Positions 50,583 to 59,219 of a stretch of 64,000 nt of DNA are shown one piece after another. Below the pieces are notes generated by a model that had not been told where the DNA came from, did not search any database, and saw only the letters and a list, made by a program, of their open reading frames with translations. The translations under genes were made by a program, and so were the position numbers. This stretch comes from an uncultured Eubacteriales bacterium (GTDB taxonomy: Bacteria > Bacillota > Clostridia > Oscillospirales > CAG-272): NCBI GenBank assembly GCA_905201895.1, contig CAJKPX010000006.1, forward strand, positions 8,676-72,675, written 5' to 3'. Position 1 is the stretch's first letter. The number at the start of each line of letters is the position of its first letter.

Positions 50583-51527
50583 TCAGGGCAGCCTTGCGTA
50601 TTCGGCATCCATGATCTGTCCGATGCGCTGCGCAATGGGACGCGGACGGTCATTGCACATGTATTCGGCAAACGCCTCGGCAATCAGCTCCTGCGTGGAG
50701 GTGGTTGCGTACTGCGAAAGCCCTGCTTGCACGTCATAGGCAGAGAGCGTTCTGACGTAATCAACCAACGAAAATTTTTCGGACAGACAGCAAAGATAGT
50801 CGATCAGGTGTCCGAGCTCGTGATAGACCACCGACTCGGGAGACCAGCACCCCTGCGGATGAAAGCCAGACGCCGCATCGCGGCGCAGACTGCTGACCAA
50901 TTGGATATAAGCATAGCCTTCATAGTCATTTTCATCGAGCAGAACGGCATCGAACATCCCAAAGGCAAAGATCGCCATGGCGATATAGGAGTCCGAGCGC
51001 GACAGCATAGAGCCAATCAGATTGCGCATGAGCACACCGAGCCGACGCGCCACCGACTCCTCACAGATATACTGCAGAGCAAAATCGTGCAGAACCGAGG
51101 TGTCGCCACGCATCATACGCTCCATTGCCGCGCAGTAGCCTCGGGGTGAGCCGAGATAGCACATCTTGCTGCGCAGCTTGGGATACCGGTAGAGCACATT
51201 GACCACAACCTTGAGCACACGCTTGAGCCCATAGATATTGATATCGGCAAAATCGCATGCATCGCAGAGCGAATAGCTGCGGGCAATCTCCTCGAGCTGC
51301 CTGTAATTAGAGGCATTTTCAATTGCGTCGATAATTCGCTCTGCGCGGCAGCGCTTCAGATAGGAGCGAGAGAAGCGCGCGTTGAGCAGCTGCATCTGCT
51401 GCACCGTCAGCAAAAGCTCCGCCTTCTCTCCCCCAATGCCCTGAACCGTGAAGCGATAGGGGTGTGCAAGATCGTTGGCGTGCATCTGCACCGTCCAAGC
51501 ATGCATATCTATACGTTCAGGTTGCAT
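50583..51527 (-). CDS. Zincin-like metallopeptidase-fold protein
   Basis: A 314-residue soluble protein, mostly helical. Its key motif is SVVYHELGHLIDY (His-Glu-x-Gly-His), followed by STQELIAEAFAEYM, where a downstream Glu could be the third zinc ligand; this is a zincin arrangement, although the family is not one I can name. It may be a regulated protease or an inactive relative. The ATG at 51527 overlaps the end of the PP2C-like gene by 11 bases. It is the last gene of the vWA-kinase-phosphatase operon, just before the terminator, so it is a plausible effector of that signalling unit. Confidence 0.65.
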   Translation of the reverse strand: MQPERIDMHAWTVQMHANDLAHPYRFTVQGIGGEKAELLLTVQQMQLLNARFSRSYLKRCRAERIIDAIENASNYRQLEEIARSYSLCDACDFADINIYGLKRVLKVVVNVLYRYPKLRSKMCYLGSPRGYCAAMERMMRGDTSVLHDFALQYICEESVARRLGVLMRNLIGSMLSRSDSYIAMAIFAFGMFDAVLLDENDYEGYAYIQLVSSLRRDAASGFHPQGCWSPESVVYHELGHLIDYLCCLSEKFSLVDYVRTLSAYDVQAGLSQYATTSTQELIAEAFAEYMCNDRPRPIAQRIGQIMDAEYARLP

Positions 51528-53691
51528 CGGACTTCAAAAGGGACTCATGTGCTTCACGCATCCGCTCCAGATCACGCTCAACCCTGCGCACGTTGTCAAG
51601 CGAGGAGGTTTTGCAATGATAGTAGGTGCGGAAGCGAGTGAGTCGGGTGTTGTTATAGTAACCGTCGATCACAGAGCTCTGCTGCGGTGCGGCGGCGAGA
51701 GCGGCAACGATTTGCTCCACCATCCACTCACGCTCGGCAAGAAAGAGCGATTTCAATGCGTTCTCCATCTCATGGTCCGCGAGGTCGGCAGCCGTTGCCT
51801 TGGGAAGGGGCAACCCCATTCTCTCGGCAAATTTGGGCTGGAACAGCATCTCGGGCTTAATCATGCGAGTAAGAAGGATCGGGAAGCAGCCGTCTATCGC
51901 CTTGAGGTAGCGTTCAGTTGCCCCCTTGACATTGCTTTTACTTGTCAGGATATCGCTGTCGAGCTCCTTGATTTTGGTTTGGTATGCAATCAACCTGCGC
52001 ACGAACGCCCTGTCCTCTGCCTTGGTGAGAAATGCCTTCATCAAAGCTGCCGAGCGCTGATTGGGCAGATTGGTCTGCTTTTTATCGGGAATCGCGATCA
52101 CGGTTCCGTGGAGAAAATCAAACTCAATCAGTTGCCACATTGTAATCAGATTGATCAGCTCAACCCAGCTGCGATCTGCGTCATTCCTCTGCTTTTTGGA
52201 TGCATTGACAATCGGCTCATTTTTGAAACGGTCAAGTCTATCGGTGTATACGCCGATGCGGTCGGTGATCTGCTCGCGCAGACGTGCCTCCTGCTCCAAA
52301 TGGCTCCTGCGCGCCTTGATCTTATCGTCCAATGCCTTTTGATGCGTTGCAATTTCACGCGCCGCTGCAACCGCACGTCGGAAATTGGTTTCCAGGCGCT
52401 TTTTGACTGCATTTGCATTGCTGAAGGAAATATGATTTCTCGTCAGATATTGCGACGCGTTCTGCGGATCGGCAAGCAAAACCTTGTAGATCTTTTCAAA
52501 AATCTCCTCAAGCTGCGCCTGTCTCTCCTGCTCTGCACGCTGCACAGCCTCGTGGCGCAGCAACTCCACGCGCTCGGAAATGGCACCGCGAAGCACAACG
52601 TCGCGCTTTTTTTCGATCAGCATCGGGATCAGTGCCGCAGCAATGGCAGCGTATTTATCCGACGTTCTGGTGCGAATGTAGCCGGCGATATCCTCCTCGG
52701 GCTGATTGATCACCTCGAGAACCGAATGCATTTCCTTCCATCTCTTGAGCAAGGACTCAACCTGTTGGCAGCGTCCGGCAAGCGACTGTTTCATGTCGGC
52801 ATAGTCGCAAAAGCCAAATGCGGTGAAGGCGATCGTTGCATCGTCGGAATGGATCGAATTGAAGGTTTGCAGGAGAGACTCTCGAAGCTCCTCGAGCGAC
52901 TCGTTCTCTGCAATGGCACATTGAACGGTATGCTCCACGCCCAGATAATCGTGCGGATCATAGGGATCGAACACGCCGTCGCTCACGGCGAGAAGCGCAC
53001 AGGGCTTGCTGAATTGATAACGGCGGTGATGCAGAACGGTGGGCTTATCGGACGCGAAGAAAAGATTGGTGATCGCGCCAGAGGAATCCTCATCGTCCTC
53101 GGTGAGCAGCTTCATACCCGAGGGCAGAAGCGCATAGCAGCGCGAATCGCCTGCCCAGATGCAGTCGGCAACCACCGTTGACTCACGCTCTTCAAAGAAA
53201 ACGGCTGCCAGGGTGGTGGGAAGGAGCAGCTGGTTATCGTATTTTCCGCGCTTGAGATCAAATTCCTTGACCACGCGATGGAGCCCCTTGGAAACGAATG
53301 CCGCGAGCCTTTCCCGAACGTCGGGATCACGCAAGCGCTTGATCTCGGAGAACTCCTCGAGATAGCGAACCGCGTAGAGAAAACGTCCGATCGCGATGCG
53401 CGAGCCCCAAAGCGCCGAGGTGTCGGCGACTCCGTCTGACATCGGCTCGATGAGCTGATCCAGATAGGAAGCGAATTGCCCTTCCTCGCAGGCATTCAAG
53501 TCGAAATCGCCAAACGCCGCGCGTCGGATGTCCTCCGCAAGTCTTGAATGACGCTTGCGGTCAATTTCATGCACGGTCGATCCCGCACCGCCGAGACCGT
53601 CGGCAGCGACCAGGAGATTTTTTCCAACGAAGGGAGGTGCATCCTCGTTCTTCAAAACCGAATAAAGTGAAAATTTCAACGTATTGCTCAT
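51517..53691 (-). CDS. PP2C-like protein phosphatase with a long coiled-coil C-terminus
   Basis: A 724-residue cytosolic protein. Residues about 15-300 carry PP2C motifs: VAADGLGGAGS (31-37), WAGDSRCYAL (181-186), AVSDGVFDPYD (237-242) and SDDATIAF (283-286), including the metal-binding Asp residues. The remaining ~420 residues are strongly helical and charged, with probable coiled coils (about 370-520, rich in Glu, Arg, Lys, Leu). It should remove phosphate from targets of the kinase encoded just upstream. The start overlaps the kinase stop by four bases (ATGA), so kinase and phosphatase are made together. Confidence 0.82.
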   Translation of the reverse strand: MSNTLKFSLYSVLKNEDAPPFVGKNLLVAADGLGGAGSTVHEIDRKRHSRLAEDIRRAAFGDFDLNACEEGQFASYLDQLIEPMSDGVADTSALWGSRIAIGRFLYAVRYLEEFSEIKRLRDPDVRERLAAFVSKGLHRVVKEFDLKRGKYDNQLLLPTTLAAVFFEERESTVVADCIWAGDSRCYALLPSGMKLLTEDDEDSSGAITNLFFASDKPTVLHHRRYQFSKPCALLAVSDGVFDPYDPHDYLGVEHTVQCAIAENESLEELRESLLQTFNSIHSDDATIAFTAFGFCDYADMKQSLAGRCQQVESLLKRWKEMHSVLEVINQPEEDIAGYIRTRTSDKYAAIAAALIPMLIEKKRDVVLRGAISERVELLRHEAVQRAEQERQAQLEEIFEKIYKVLLADPQNASQYLTRNHISFSNANAVKKRLETNFRRAVAAAREIATHQKALDDKIKARRSHLEQEARLREQITDRIGVYTDRLDRFKNEPIVNASKKQRNDADRSWVELINLITMWQLIEFDFLHGTVIAIPDKKQTNLPNQRSAALMKAFLTKAEDRAFVRRLIAYQTKIKELDSDILTSKSNVKGATERYLKAIDGCFPILLTRMIKPEMLFQPKFAERMGLPLPKATAADLADHEMENALKSLFLAEREWMVEQIVAALAAAPQQSSVIDGYYNNTRLTRFRTYYHCKTSSLDNVRRVERDLERMREAHESLLKSDAT

Positions 53692-55265
53692 TTGATCAAC
53701 CCCATCAGTTTCATATTGTTCGCCGAGACACGATCGTTGACCTTCGGCTTGCCGTCAACCATCACTTCATATGTGATCTTATAGCGGTGCTCTCCGCCGA
53801 TCTCCACGCGCGCGATCTGCTTGACGCCCAGACGCAGCATGTTTTCAGGAACGTATGCCGTTCCGTGCTCGGGCCAGGGCGTGTCGGTAACCGCTTCCGC
53901 GAGCTTTTTGGGATGCGCGAGCCCCTCGGAAACCAGCCATTCCTCGCCCTTGTCAAATTCGCGTCCGCCCGTCATCGTGATGAGATAACGGTTGCGGAAG
54001 AACAGTTTTGCGCGCTTGATCTTAACGTATCCCTTCGCCGAGATCACACTCGGAGATTCAAATTCGATGATATGCTCGGGCCAGGGCTCGTCGATCTCGG
54101 CTGCAAGACGCTTGGCATACCCTGCCTCCACGATCTCGTCGAGCGACATGGTGCGCTCGGTGCCGTCAGCAAGTGTGACGCGATACTTCTGTCCCGCGCT
54201 TCCCCATCCAACGCTGACGCGCTTGAAGGACTTGACGCCCTTCTTCTTCAGAGTTGCCATCGTGTAGATTTCGATTGCAAGTGCATGTGCGGGCCAGGGC
54301 TCCTTATCAAAGGGCTTGGCGTCGCTTCCCTTGTGGAATTCCTCGGGGATTTCCAGCGAATCGTTGAGGACCTGCACGAGCTGCTCGGCGGTGGGGCGCT
54401 TGGCGGGGTCCTTGGCGAACGCCCAATTGATCAGCGACATGAGCGTGGCTCCGCACTTGGGGCCGATCTGCACGTCAAATTTTTTATCAATCGTGACTGT
54501 CTTGTCAAGATAAACTGCCGCTCCGACCGATCCGCGATCGAGGTCAACGGTCGGGAACGCATCGCACCACCAGCGGTGCAGCACAATGCCCCAGGTGAAG
54601 ATATCGGTGGCAGGGGTGATCGTGCTCGGCTCGGATGCCCCCTCGTCGAAGACATAGCGCATAACCTCGGGGCTCTGGTAGCCGTCGGTTCCTCCGATCG
54701 AATCCCATGCGGGGATCGCGTCGGCGGTGTAGGACGAGTCAAAGTCGATCAGGTAGGATTGATACGTTCCACCTGCCGCCGCCTTCACCAAAACGTTTTT
54801 CTCCTTGAGGTCACCGTGAATCACGCCACGATCGTGCAGCAGCTGCAGGCGCTCAGCAAAATCGCGTGCCAGCGCAATGATCTGATCGCGCGGCAGGGAC
54901 GAAAGCTTGAATTCCGACGGCAACACGTCGGGCACACACACAGTAACCGTTGTGAATTTATTTTCGCTGTCCCAGAAATGGACTTCCTCAACAACGATCC
55001 GATCACGTGCCCAAGTGAGTCCCTTCATCCTTCGACTCAGCTCAGCCTGCTTTTGCTCCAGCGCCTCGGCGACTACCTTATACGTCTTATATACGTCAGG
55101 GGTCATGTCACGGGTGGGATAGCGCACGTGGATATTGCGCTTGATAAAATAAGTGGTAGTCCCCTTTTTTCCAAGCACGTATTCGCCGTTTCCCGTCAGC
55201 CGCCATTTGAAGGCTCCGCCTTCAATAAAGGAAGGCAAAACATCGTATTCGCCGTGATATTTCAT
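53688..55265 (-). CDS. Serine/threonine protein kinase with three C-terminal PWP-H repeats
   Basis: A 525-residue cytosolic kinase. The kinase domain spans about 20-300: FIKRN (Lys 42 region), HDRGVIHGDLKEKNVLV with the catalytic Asp at 152, LIDFDSSY where the usual DFG reads DFD, GTDGYQSPEV, and DIFTWGIVLHRWW. From 322 three repeats of ~70 residues begin with EPWPAH (322), EPWPEH (393) and TPWPEH (462), each followed by a Val/Lys/Arg-rich beta stretch (VKSFKRVSVG, VKIKRAKLFF, VKQIARVEIG). The repeats are not a domain I recognise and may bind the vWA or phosphatase partners. AGGAGG before ATG; a 4-base overlap with the next gene. Confidence 0.87.
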   Translation of the reverse strand: MKYHGEYDVLPSFIEGGAFKWRLTGNGEYVLGKKGTTTYFIKRNIHVRYPTRDMTPDVYKTYKVVAEALEQKQAELSRRMKGLTWARDRIVVEEVHFWDSENKFTTVTVCVPDVLPSEFKLSSLPRDQIIALARDFAERLQLLHDRGVIHGDLKEKNVLVKAAAGGTYQSYLIDFDSSYTADAIPAWDSIGGTDGYQSPEVMRYVFDEGASEPSTITPATDIFTWGIVLHRWWCDAFPTVDLDRGSVGAAVYLDKTVTIDKKFDVQIGPKCGATLMSLINWAFAKDPAKRPTAEQLVQVLNDSLEIPEEFHKGSDAKPFDKEPWPAHALAIEIYTMATLKKKGVKSFKRVSVGWGSAGQKYRVTLADGTERTMSLDEIVEAGYAKRLAAEIDEPWPEHIIEFESPSVISAKGYVKIKRAKLFFRNRYLITMTGGREFDKGEEWLVSEGLAHPKKLAEAVTDTPWPEHGTAYVPENMLRLGVKQIARVEIGGEHRYKITYEVMVDGKPKVNDRVSANNMKLMGLIK

Positions 55266-55297
55266 TGTAATTCCTCCTATATAAGCTTCGGCTCCCG

Positions 55298-55999
55298 TCA
55301 GGAAGCCGAGCTTGCGGATGCCGCTATAATTTTGATGATACTGTCAAACGGAACGTCGTCGATCCCGCGATGAATCTGCACGGGCTGGAATACGCTGCGG
55401 TTGAAGCGCTGATTGATCCTGGCATAAACCGTGCCCTCGGGAGCAAACAGAACCATGCGCTTGCAGCGCTCGCGGAGCTTGGAGGGCTGCGATTGCATGC
55501 ACATCCAGAGCTCGAGCAGACCATTATCGTCTACCATGCCCGATGGATAGCCCGCGATTTGGGCGCGTGCCTTGAGGGGAATGGCATCGGTATCGGCAAA
55601 CAGCACGATCACCTGGCGGTCATTGCTCCCCGTTACGAAATCCGAGCGCATTGCATAGCAAAGCGCCTCGAGTCCGTTCGCATCCTCATTGCATCCGCCA
55701 CTTGCCTTTTGCGTGTCGAGATAGGAGGCAAACTCGCCCTCCTCCTCCGGCAGCTCAAAAAAGCGGCTCTCCACCATTGCGCGTTGACCGTCGCTCTTGT
55801 AATCGCGGAATATGATGAGCTTGATGCGCATCATGTCAATCTCACTTCCCATATCGGTCATGGAGCTTGCAAAATCAGCATAAAAGCGACGTGCGTTGTT
55901 CTTAACATTATCGAAACAGGGAGACATGCTCCCTGTTCCGTCAATGCAAAATACAATATCAACGCAACGCCTTTTCGTCAGAAAATTCGGGCTGTGCAT
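55298..55999 (-). CDS. TerY-like von Willebrand factor A protein (paralogue 1)
   Basis: A 233-residue vWA protein without a signal peptide. The MIDAS metal site opens with VFCIDGTGSMSPC (Asp-x-Thr-x-Ser), with DRQVIVLFADTDAI later. It is about 55% identical by eye to the paralogue at 56054-56752, and both end in IIKIIAASAS. In TerY-type systems the vWA protein works with a kinase and a PP2C phosphatase; here the kinase gene follows 32 bases later. GAGAGGAG lies 12 bases before ATG 55999, and alignment with its paralogues supports this start. Confidence 0.87.
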   Translation of the reverse strand: MHSPNFLTKRRCVDIVFCIDGTGSMSPCFDNVKNNARRFYADFASSMTDMGSEIDMMRIKLIIFRDYKSDGQRAMVESRFFELPEEEGEFASYLDTQKASGGCNEDANGLEALCYAMRSDFVTGSNDRQVIVLFADTDAIPLKARAQIAGYPSGMVDDNGLLELWMCMQSQPSKLRERCKRMVLFAPEGTVYARINQRFNRSVFQPVQIHRGIDDVPFDSIIKIIAASASSAS

Positions 56000-56053
56000 C
56001 GTGACATCGGTCTCCTCTCTCCAAAGCGTTTTGTTTGACTGCTAGGGTCACAA

Positions 56054-56752
56054 TCAAGCGTTGCTTGCCGATGCGGCAATGATCTTGATGATATCCTTAA
56101 AGTCGATATCTGCAAGACCCGTGGACATGTTAACAGGCTCGAAGATGCTGCGATTGAGCTTCTTGTTCAGGTCCTGATACTTGGTTCCCTCGGGGGCAAA
56201 GATGACGAGTCTCTTGTTCTTCTCGCGCAGCTTGAGCGACGCATCCTGACCGATGCATGCCCATGTCCGAATGAAGCCATCCTCGTCCACCATATCGGCG
56301 GGATAGCCCGCTGCCGACTCGCGTGCTTTGAGATCGAGTGCATCGGCATCCGAGAAGAGCACGATCACCTGACGGTCCTTGCTGCCCGTGGTGAAATCCG
56401 ACTTCATTGCAAGATAGAGTGCCTCAAGACCGTTCTCGGGTGCATCTCCACCGCCGCCTGCTGCAATATCGCTCATGTACTTTGCAAAATCGGCATCATC
56501 TGCGGGGAGCTCGAAGAAGGGGCTCTCAACCATAGCCGAGGCACCGTCGTCCTTGTAATCGCGGAACACGATCACCTTCACGCGCATCGAGTCGATCTCA
56601 CTTCCCAGATCAATCATTGCGCTGGCAAATTCCATGTGAAATCTGCGTGCGTTGTTCTTTACGTTTTCAATGCAGGGAACCATGCTTCCCGTTCCGTCGA
56701 TACAGAAAACCACGTCGATGTTGCGCTTGGTTCCAAAGAAATTGTCTGCCAT
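56054..56752 (-). CDS. TerY-like von Willebrand factor A protein (paralogue 2)
   Basis: A 232-residue vWA protein: VVFCIDGTGSMVPCIENVKNN (MIDAS), VKVIVFRDYKDDG, GGGGDAPENGLEALYLAMK with the MIDAS Asp, and DRQVIVLFSDADALD. It is the first gene of the signalling operon, with a consensus promoter 60 bases upstream (56814-56842) and AAAGGAG before ATG. The pairs of paralogues may form hetero-oligomers or give graded metal-dependent binding of the kinase. Confidence 0.88.
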   Translation of the reverse strand: MADNFFGTKRNIDVVFCIDGTGSMVPCIENVKNNARRFHMEFASAMIDLGSEIDSMRVKVIVFRDYKDDGASAMVESPFFELPADDADFAKYMSDIAAGGGGDAPENGLEALYLAMKSDFTTGSKDRQVIVLFSDADALDLKARESAAGYPADMVDEDGFIRTWACIGQDASLKLREKNKRLVIFAPEGTKYQDLNKKLNRSIFEPVNMSTGLADIDFKDIIKIIAASASNA

Positions 56753-56813
56753 AATAATTGTCTCCTTTTATTTTTTATCTTTCATTTGTAAATCAAGATA
56801 AATACTTTAGTTA

Positions 56814-56842
56814 ATTATACTCCCTTTTTTCGTCCTTGTCAA
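56814..56842 (-). promoter_or_regulatory. Consensus sigma-A promoter of the vWA-kinase-phosphatase operon
   Basis: Minus strand TTGACA (56837-56842), 17 bases, TATAAT (56814-56819). It separates two transcription units that carry related vWA genes on both sides. Confidence 0.92.
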
Positions 56843-56960
56843 CACCCGATGCTCCTTTTTTGTCTTTTTTTGTATAAAAAGCCAACAAAATGCCGATGGA
56901 GGCAGGTAAGTGCAAGCCTTGATGCAACGACTGCGGATGGGACGTGACGGAATGACGAAA

Positions 56961-57659
56961 TCAGAAGAATACGTATTTGCAAAACCGCTCTGCGAGAGCC
57001 TCAACCTCATCGTCACCGAAAAGGGTTGCCGCATTCTCCAGCGGCTCGGAGAAGCAACCGCCGAGCCTCTCCGCCAACGCCTGATATTTGCTGTATTCGG
57101 GTGCGAACAAAATCATTCGCTTTCTTCCCTTGACCAATCGGCAGGCGTCATCCCGATCAATTCCGTTCCATAGGCGGATCAGCCCCTCCTCGTCAATCAT
57201 ATCGGACGGATATGCCGCCACGGGCTCTCGGTTTTTCAGCTCCAGCGCATCGGCGTCGGAAATAAGCACGATAACCTGGCGTCCTCGCGCCTCCGTTTGA
57301 AAATCCGATTTCATTGCAAGGTAAATGGCTTCAAGCCCATTCTCGCACGGGTCTCCGCCCCCCTCCGCCTCAATGCTTTCCAGAAGCGCGTCAAATTCAT
57401 CCTTCTCCTCCGGGAGCTCAAAAAAGAGGCTTTCCTGCATGGCGTTGAAGTCATCGTACAGATAATCGCGAAAAACAATCACCTTTACGCGCAATGCGCT
57501 GATCCATGCGTCAATCTCCAACGATTTATTCAAAAGCTCGTAGAAAAAGCGGTCGATATTCCGTCTGATACCGTCGATGCAGGCAGACATGCTGACCGTT
57601 CCGTCGATGCAGAGCACAATATCCACTTTTCGCCCTTCTTCTGCAGAATGATGAAGCAC
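56961..57659 (-). CDS. TerY-like von Willebrand factor A protein (paralogue 3)
   Basis: A 232-residue vWA protein, the same length as paralogue 2, with IVLCIDGTVSMSACIDGI (MIDAS, where the Gly of DGTGSM is Val but Asp, Thr and Ser remain), VKVIVFRDYLYDDF, EGGGDPCENGLEAIYLAMK and RQVIVLISDADALE. The start is GTG at 57659: AAGGGGG five bases upstream and equal length with the paralogue favour it over longer open-frame starts. It belongs to the upstream RNA-repair unit, 17 bases after the Dabb gene, yet clearly is a sister of the triad vWA genes, which ties the two units together. Its C-terminus (FCKYVFF) differs from the others. Confidence 0.82.
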   Translation of the reverse strand: MLHHSAEEGRKVDIVLCIDGTVSMSACIDGIRRNIDRFFYELLNKSLEIDAWISALRVKVIVFRDYLYDDFNAMQESLFFELPEEKDEFDALLESIEAEGGGDPCENGLEAIYLAMKSDFQTEARGRQVIVLISDADALELKNREPVAAYPSDMIDEEGLIRLWNGIDRDDACRLVKGRKRMILFAPEYSKYQALAERLGGCFSEPLENAATLFGDDEVEALAERFCKYVFF

Positions 57660-57676
57660 GGTGTCCCCCTTCCCGC

Positions 57677-57973
57677 TCACACGAAATAGTCGAAGGACAG
57701 TCGCTGACTCACCGCGGGACGCACGATGCCGTTTGCAACCGCCTGATGTAGCGGATGAGTTTGATACATCGCCAACGCCTCCGCATCCGCAAAGGAGGAA
57801 TCCATCATCAAATCGCCCGAGGAGCATGCCATGCCGTCGGTGAGAATCTGCATGCTCAAAAGCCCGTCGATCTGACCCACCAGACCCTCAAGCGCCGCCT
57901 TGATCTGGGCTGCCTTTGCCGTTTTGTCGGCAACCTCATCGTTCATCTTCCAGATAATCATGTGCTTTACCAT
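57677..57973 (-). CDS. Dabb (stress-responsive alpha/beta barrel) domain protein
   Basis: A 98-residue protein that is essentially one Dabb domain: VKHMIIWKMNDEVADKTAKAAQIKAALEGL, DLMMDSSFADAEALAMYQTHP and HQAVANGIVRPAV. These dimeric ferredoxin-like barrels occur in small stress proteins and some cyclases or monooxygenases; the ligand is unknown. GAGG ten bases before ATG 57973. It lies 64 bases after the HD-Pnk gene and 17 bases before the third vWA gene. Confidence 0.85.
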   Translation of the reverse strand: MVKHMIIWKMNDEVADKTAKAAQIKAALEGLVGQIDGLLSMQILTDGMACSSGDLMMDSSFADAEALAMYQTHPLHQAVANGIVRPAVSQRLSFDYFV

Positions 57974-58037
57974 TTTTCAAAAACCTCATTTCTGTAATAT
58001 AGATAGTCATATAAAAGTGTTTGTTCTTGCTTTTATC

Positions 58038-59219
58038 TTACGTAATCTCCCACGATACCGACTCACATTCATATCGCTCGGGGAGCTCAAGCCTTGAGAG
58101 CATCCGTTCGATTGCGCTCTGCGGAACTGTCGCCGCGCGTGCTGCATTGCGGGCAAGCTCCTCCTCCCACGCGGTTTCGAGGAACTGCGCCTTCACTGAT
58201 GCTCCGTAAGACTCAAACAGAGAAATCTGTGCGCTTCTCAGCTGCGCCGTGACCGAGGTGGCATTCCAGATAAAGGGCTGACGGCGGCGCAGGTATTCCC
58301 TTGCCTCCTCACGTGCCGCCGCTACCACGGGGCCCTGCGGCTCGGTAGGACTGATGCAAAGGCGCGCACGGATCGCGTCGAGAGAAACGGTGGGCAGATC
58401 GGGATGCTCTGTCCCGATCCAGGTATCCTTTCCCGTCCCCGGTAACCCAGACATCAGGATGACCTCACCCCACGTGTCGCAGAACAGCTCGGCATCGCGC
58501 CAATCGGTTTTCCCGAGAAAATAGGCACGCGCAGAATAAGGCGACGCAAAGGAATAGGGCTTGTCCAAGCATCCGAGCTCCTCGGCAAGCGCACGGCAAA
58601 AGCCGATCCGCATCAGATAATCCTCGGCGTCACAGCTCACGCGCCCCAAGACGTCGGCACGCTCAAGCAAGCATAGCTTGCGGAGCGTGAAGATCGGCAC
58701 GAGCTCGCCGTTTGCAGCAATTTTGAGCAGCTTGCGCTCGGCATCGGCATCGGTCATGGCAAAGGGCGGGTAGGAATGGTAGCGAATGAGATTACAAACT
58801 GCCTCCCGCAGCTGCCGATGCGCGCGGCTGCCGCAGAGCCCCAGCTCGCGCCAGAGCAGATCGCGTGCCATTGTTGCACCGACAATCGAATGACGCGGTG
58901 AGACGATCGCGCCGTCCCGCATGGTTGTGCATCTGATCTTTCCGATATCGTGCAGCAGCGCCGCCAGAATCAGCACAAGCCTGTCCTCCTCCGTGCTCTC
59001 GCGGTATTCCGCATCGGCAAGCAACGCCTCACAAACGCGCAACGTGTGATTGAGCACGTTTCCCTCGCCGTGGTAGACGGGATTTTGCTCGGTTTTCTCC
59101 ATTTCGGAAAGGACGTTGCCAAGCAGCGTTTTTGAAAGCCCCGACCAATCAATCCCCTCGCCGCTTCGAGGCGGCAGGCAGGCGAGAACCTCGTTCAGAC
59201 GCGATGCATCGGTGCTCAT
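58038..59219 (-). CDS. HD-domain phosphohydrolase fused to a P-loop polynucleotide kinase (HD-Pnk type)
   Basis: A 393-residue two-domain enzyme. Residues about 50-200 form an HD domain (GNVLNHTLRVCEALL with His 58, LAALLHDIGKIR with His-Asp at 90-91, LIRYHSYPPF with His 148). Residues about 252-390 form a P-loop kinase: LMSGLPGTGKDTW (Walker A, 258-265), TVSLDAIRARL (Asp and Arg like T4 polynucleotide kinase) and RRQPFIWNATSVTAQLRS. This matches the HD-Pnk family, in which the HD module removes 2',3' phosphates and the kinase phosphorylates 5'-OH RNA ends, making broken RNA ligatable. It overlaps the RNA ligase stop by four bases (ATGA). Confidence 0.85.
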   Translation of the reverse strand: MSTDASRLNEVLACLPPRSGEGIDWSGLSKTLLGNVLSEMEKTEQNPVYHGEGNVLNHTLRVCEALLADAEYRESTEEDRLVLILAALLHDIGKIRCTTMRDGAIVSPRHSIVGATMARDLLWRELGLCGSRAHRQLREAVCNLIRYHSYPPFAMTDADAERKLLKIAANGELVPIFTLRKLCLLERADVLGRVSCDAEDYLMRIGFCRALAEELGCLDKPYSFASPYSARAYFLGKTDWRDAELFCDTWGEVILMSGLPGTGKDTWIGTEHPDLPTVSLDAIRARLCISPTEPQGPVVAAAREEAREYLRRRQPFIWNATSVTAQLRSAQISLFESYGASVKAQFLETAWEEELARNAARAATVPQSAIERMLSRLELPERYECESVSWEIT

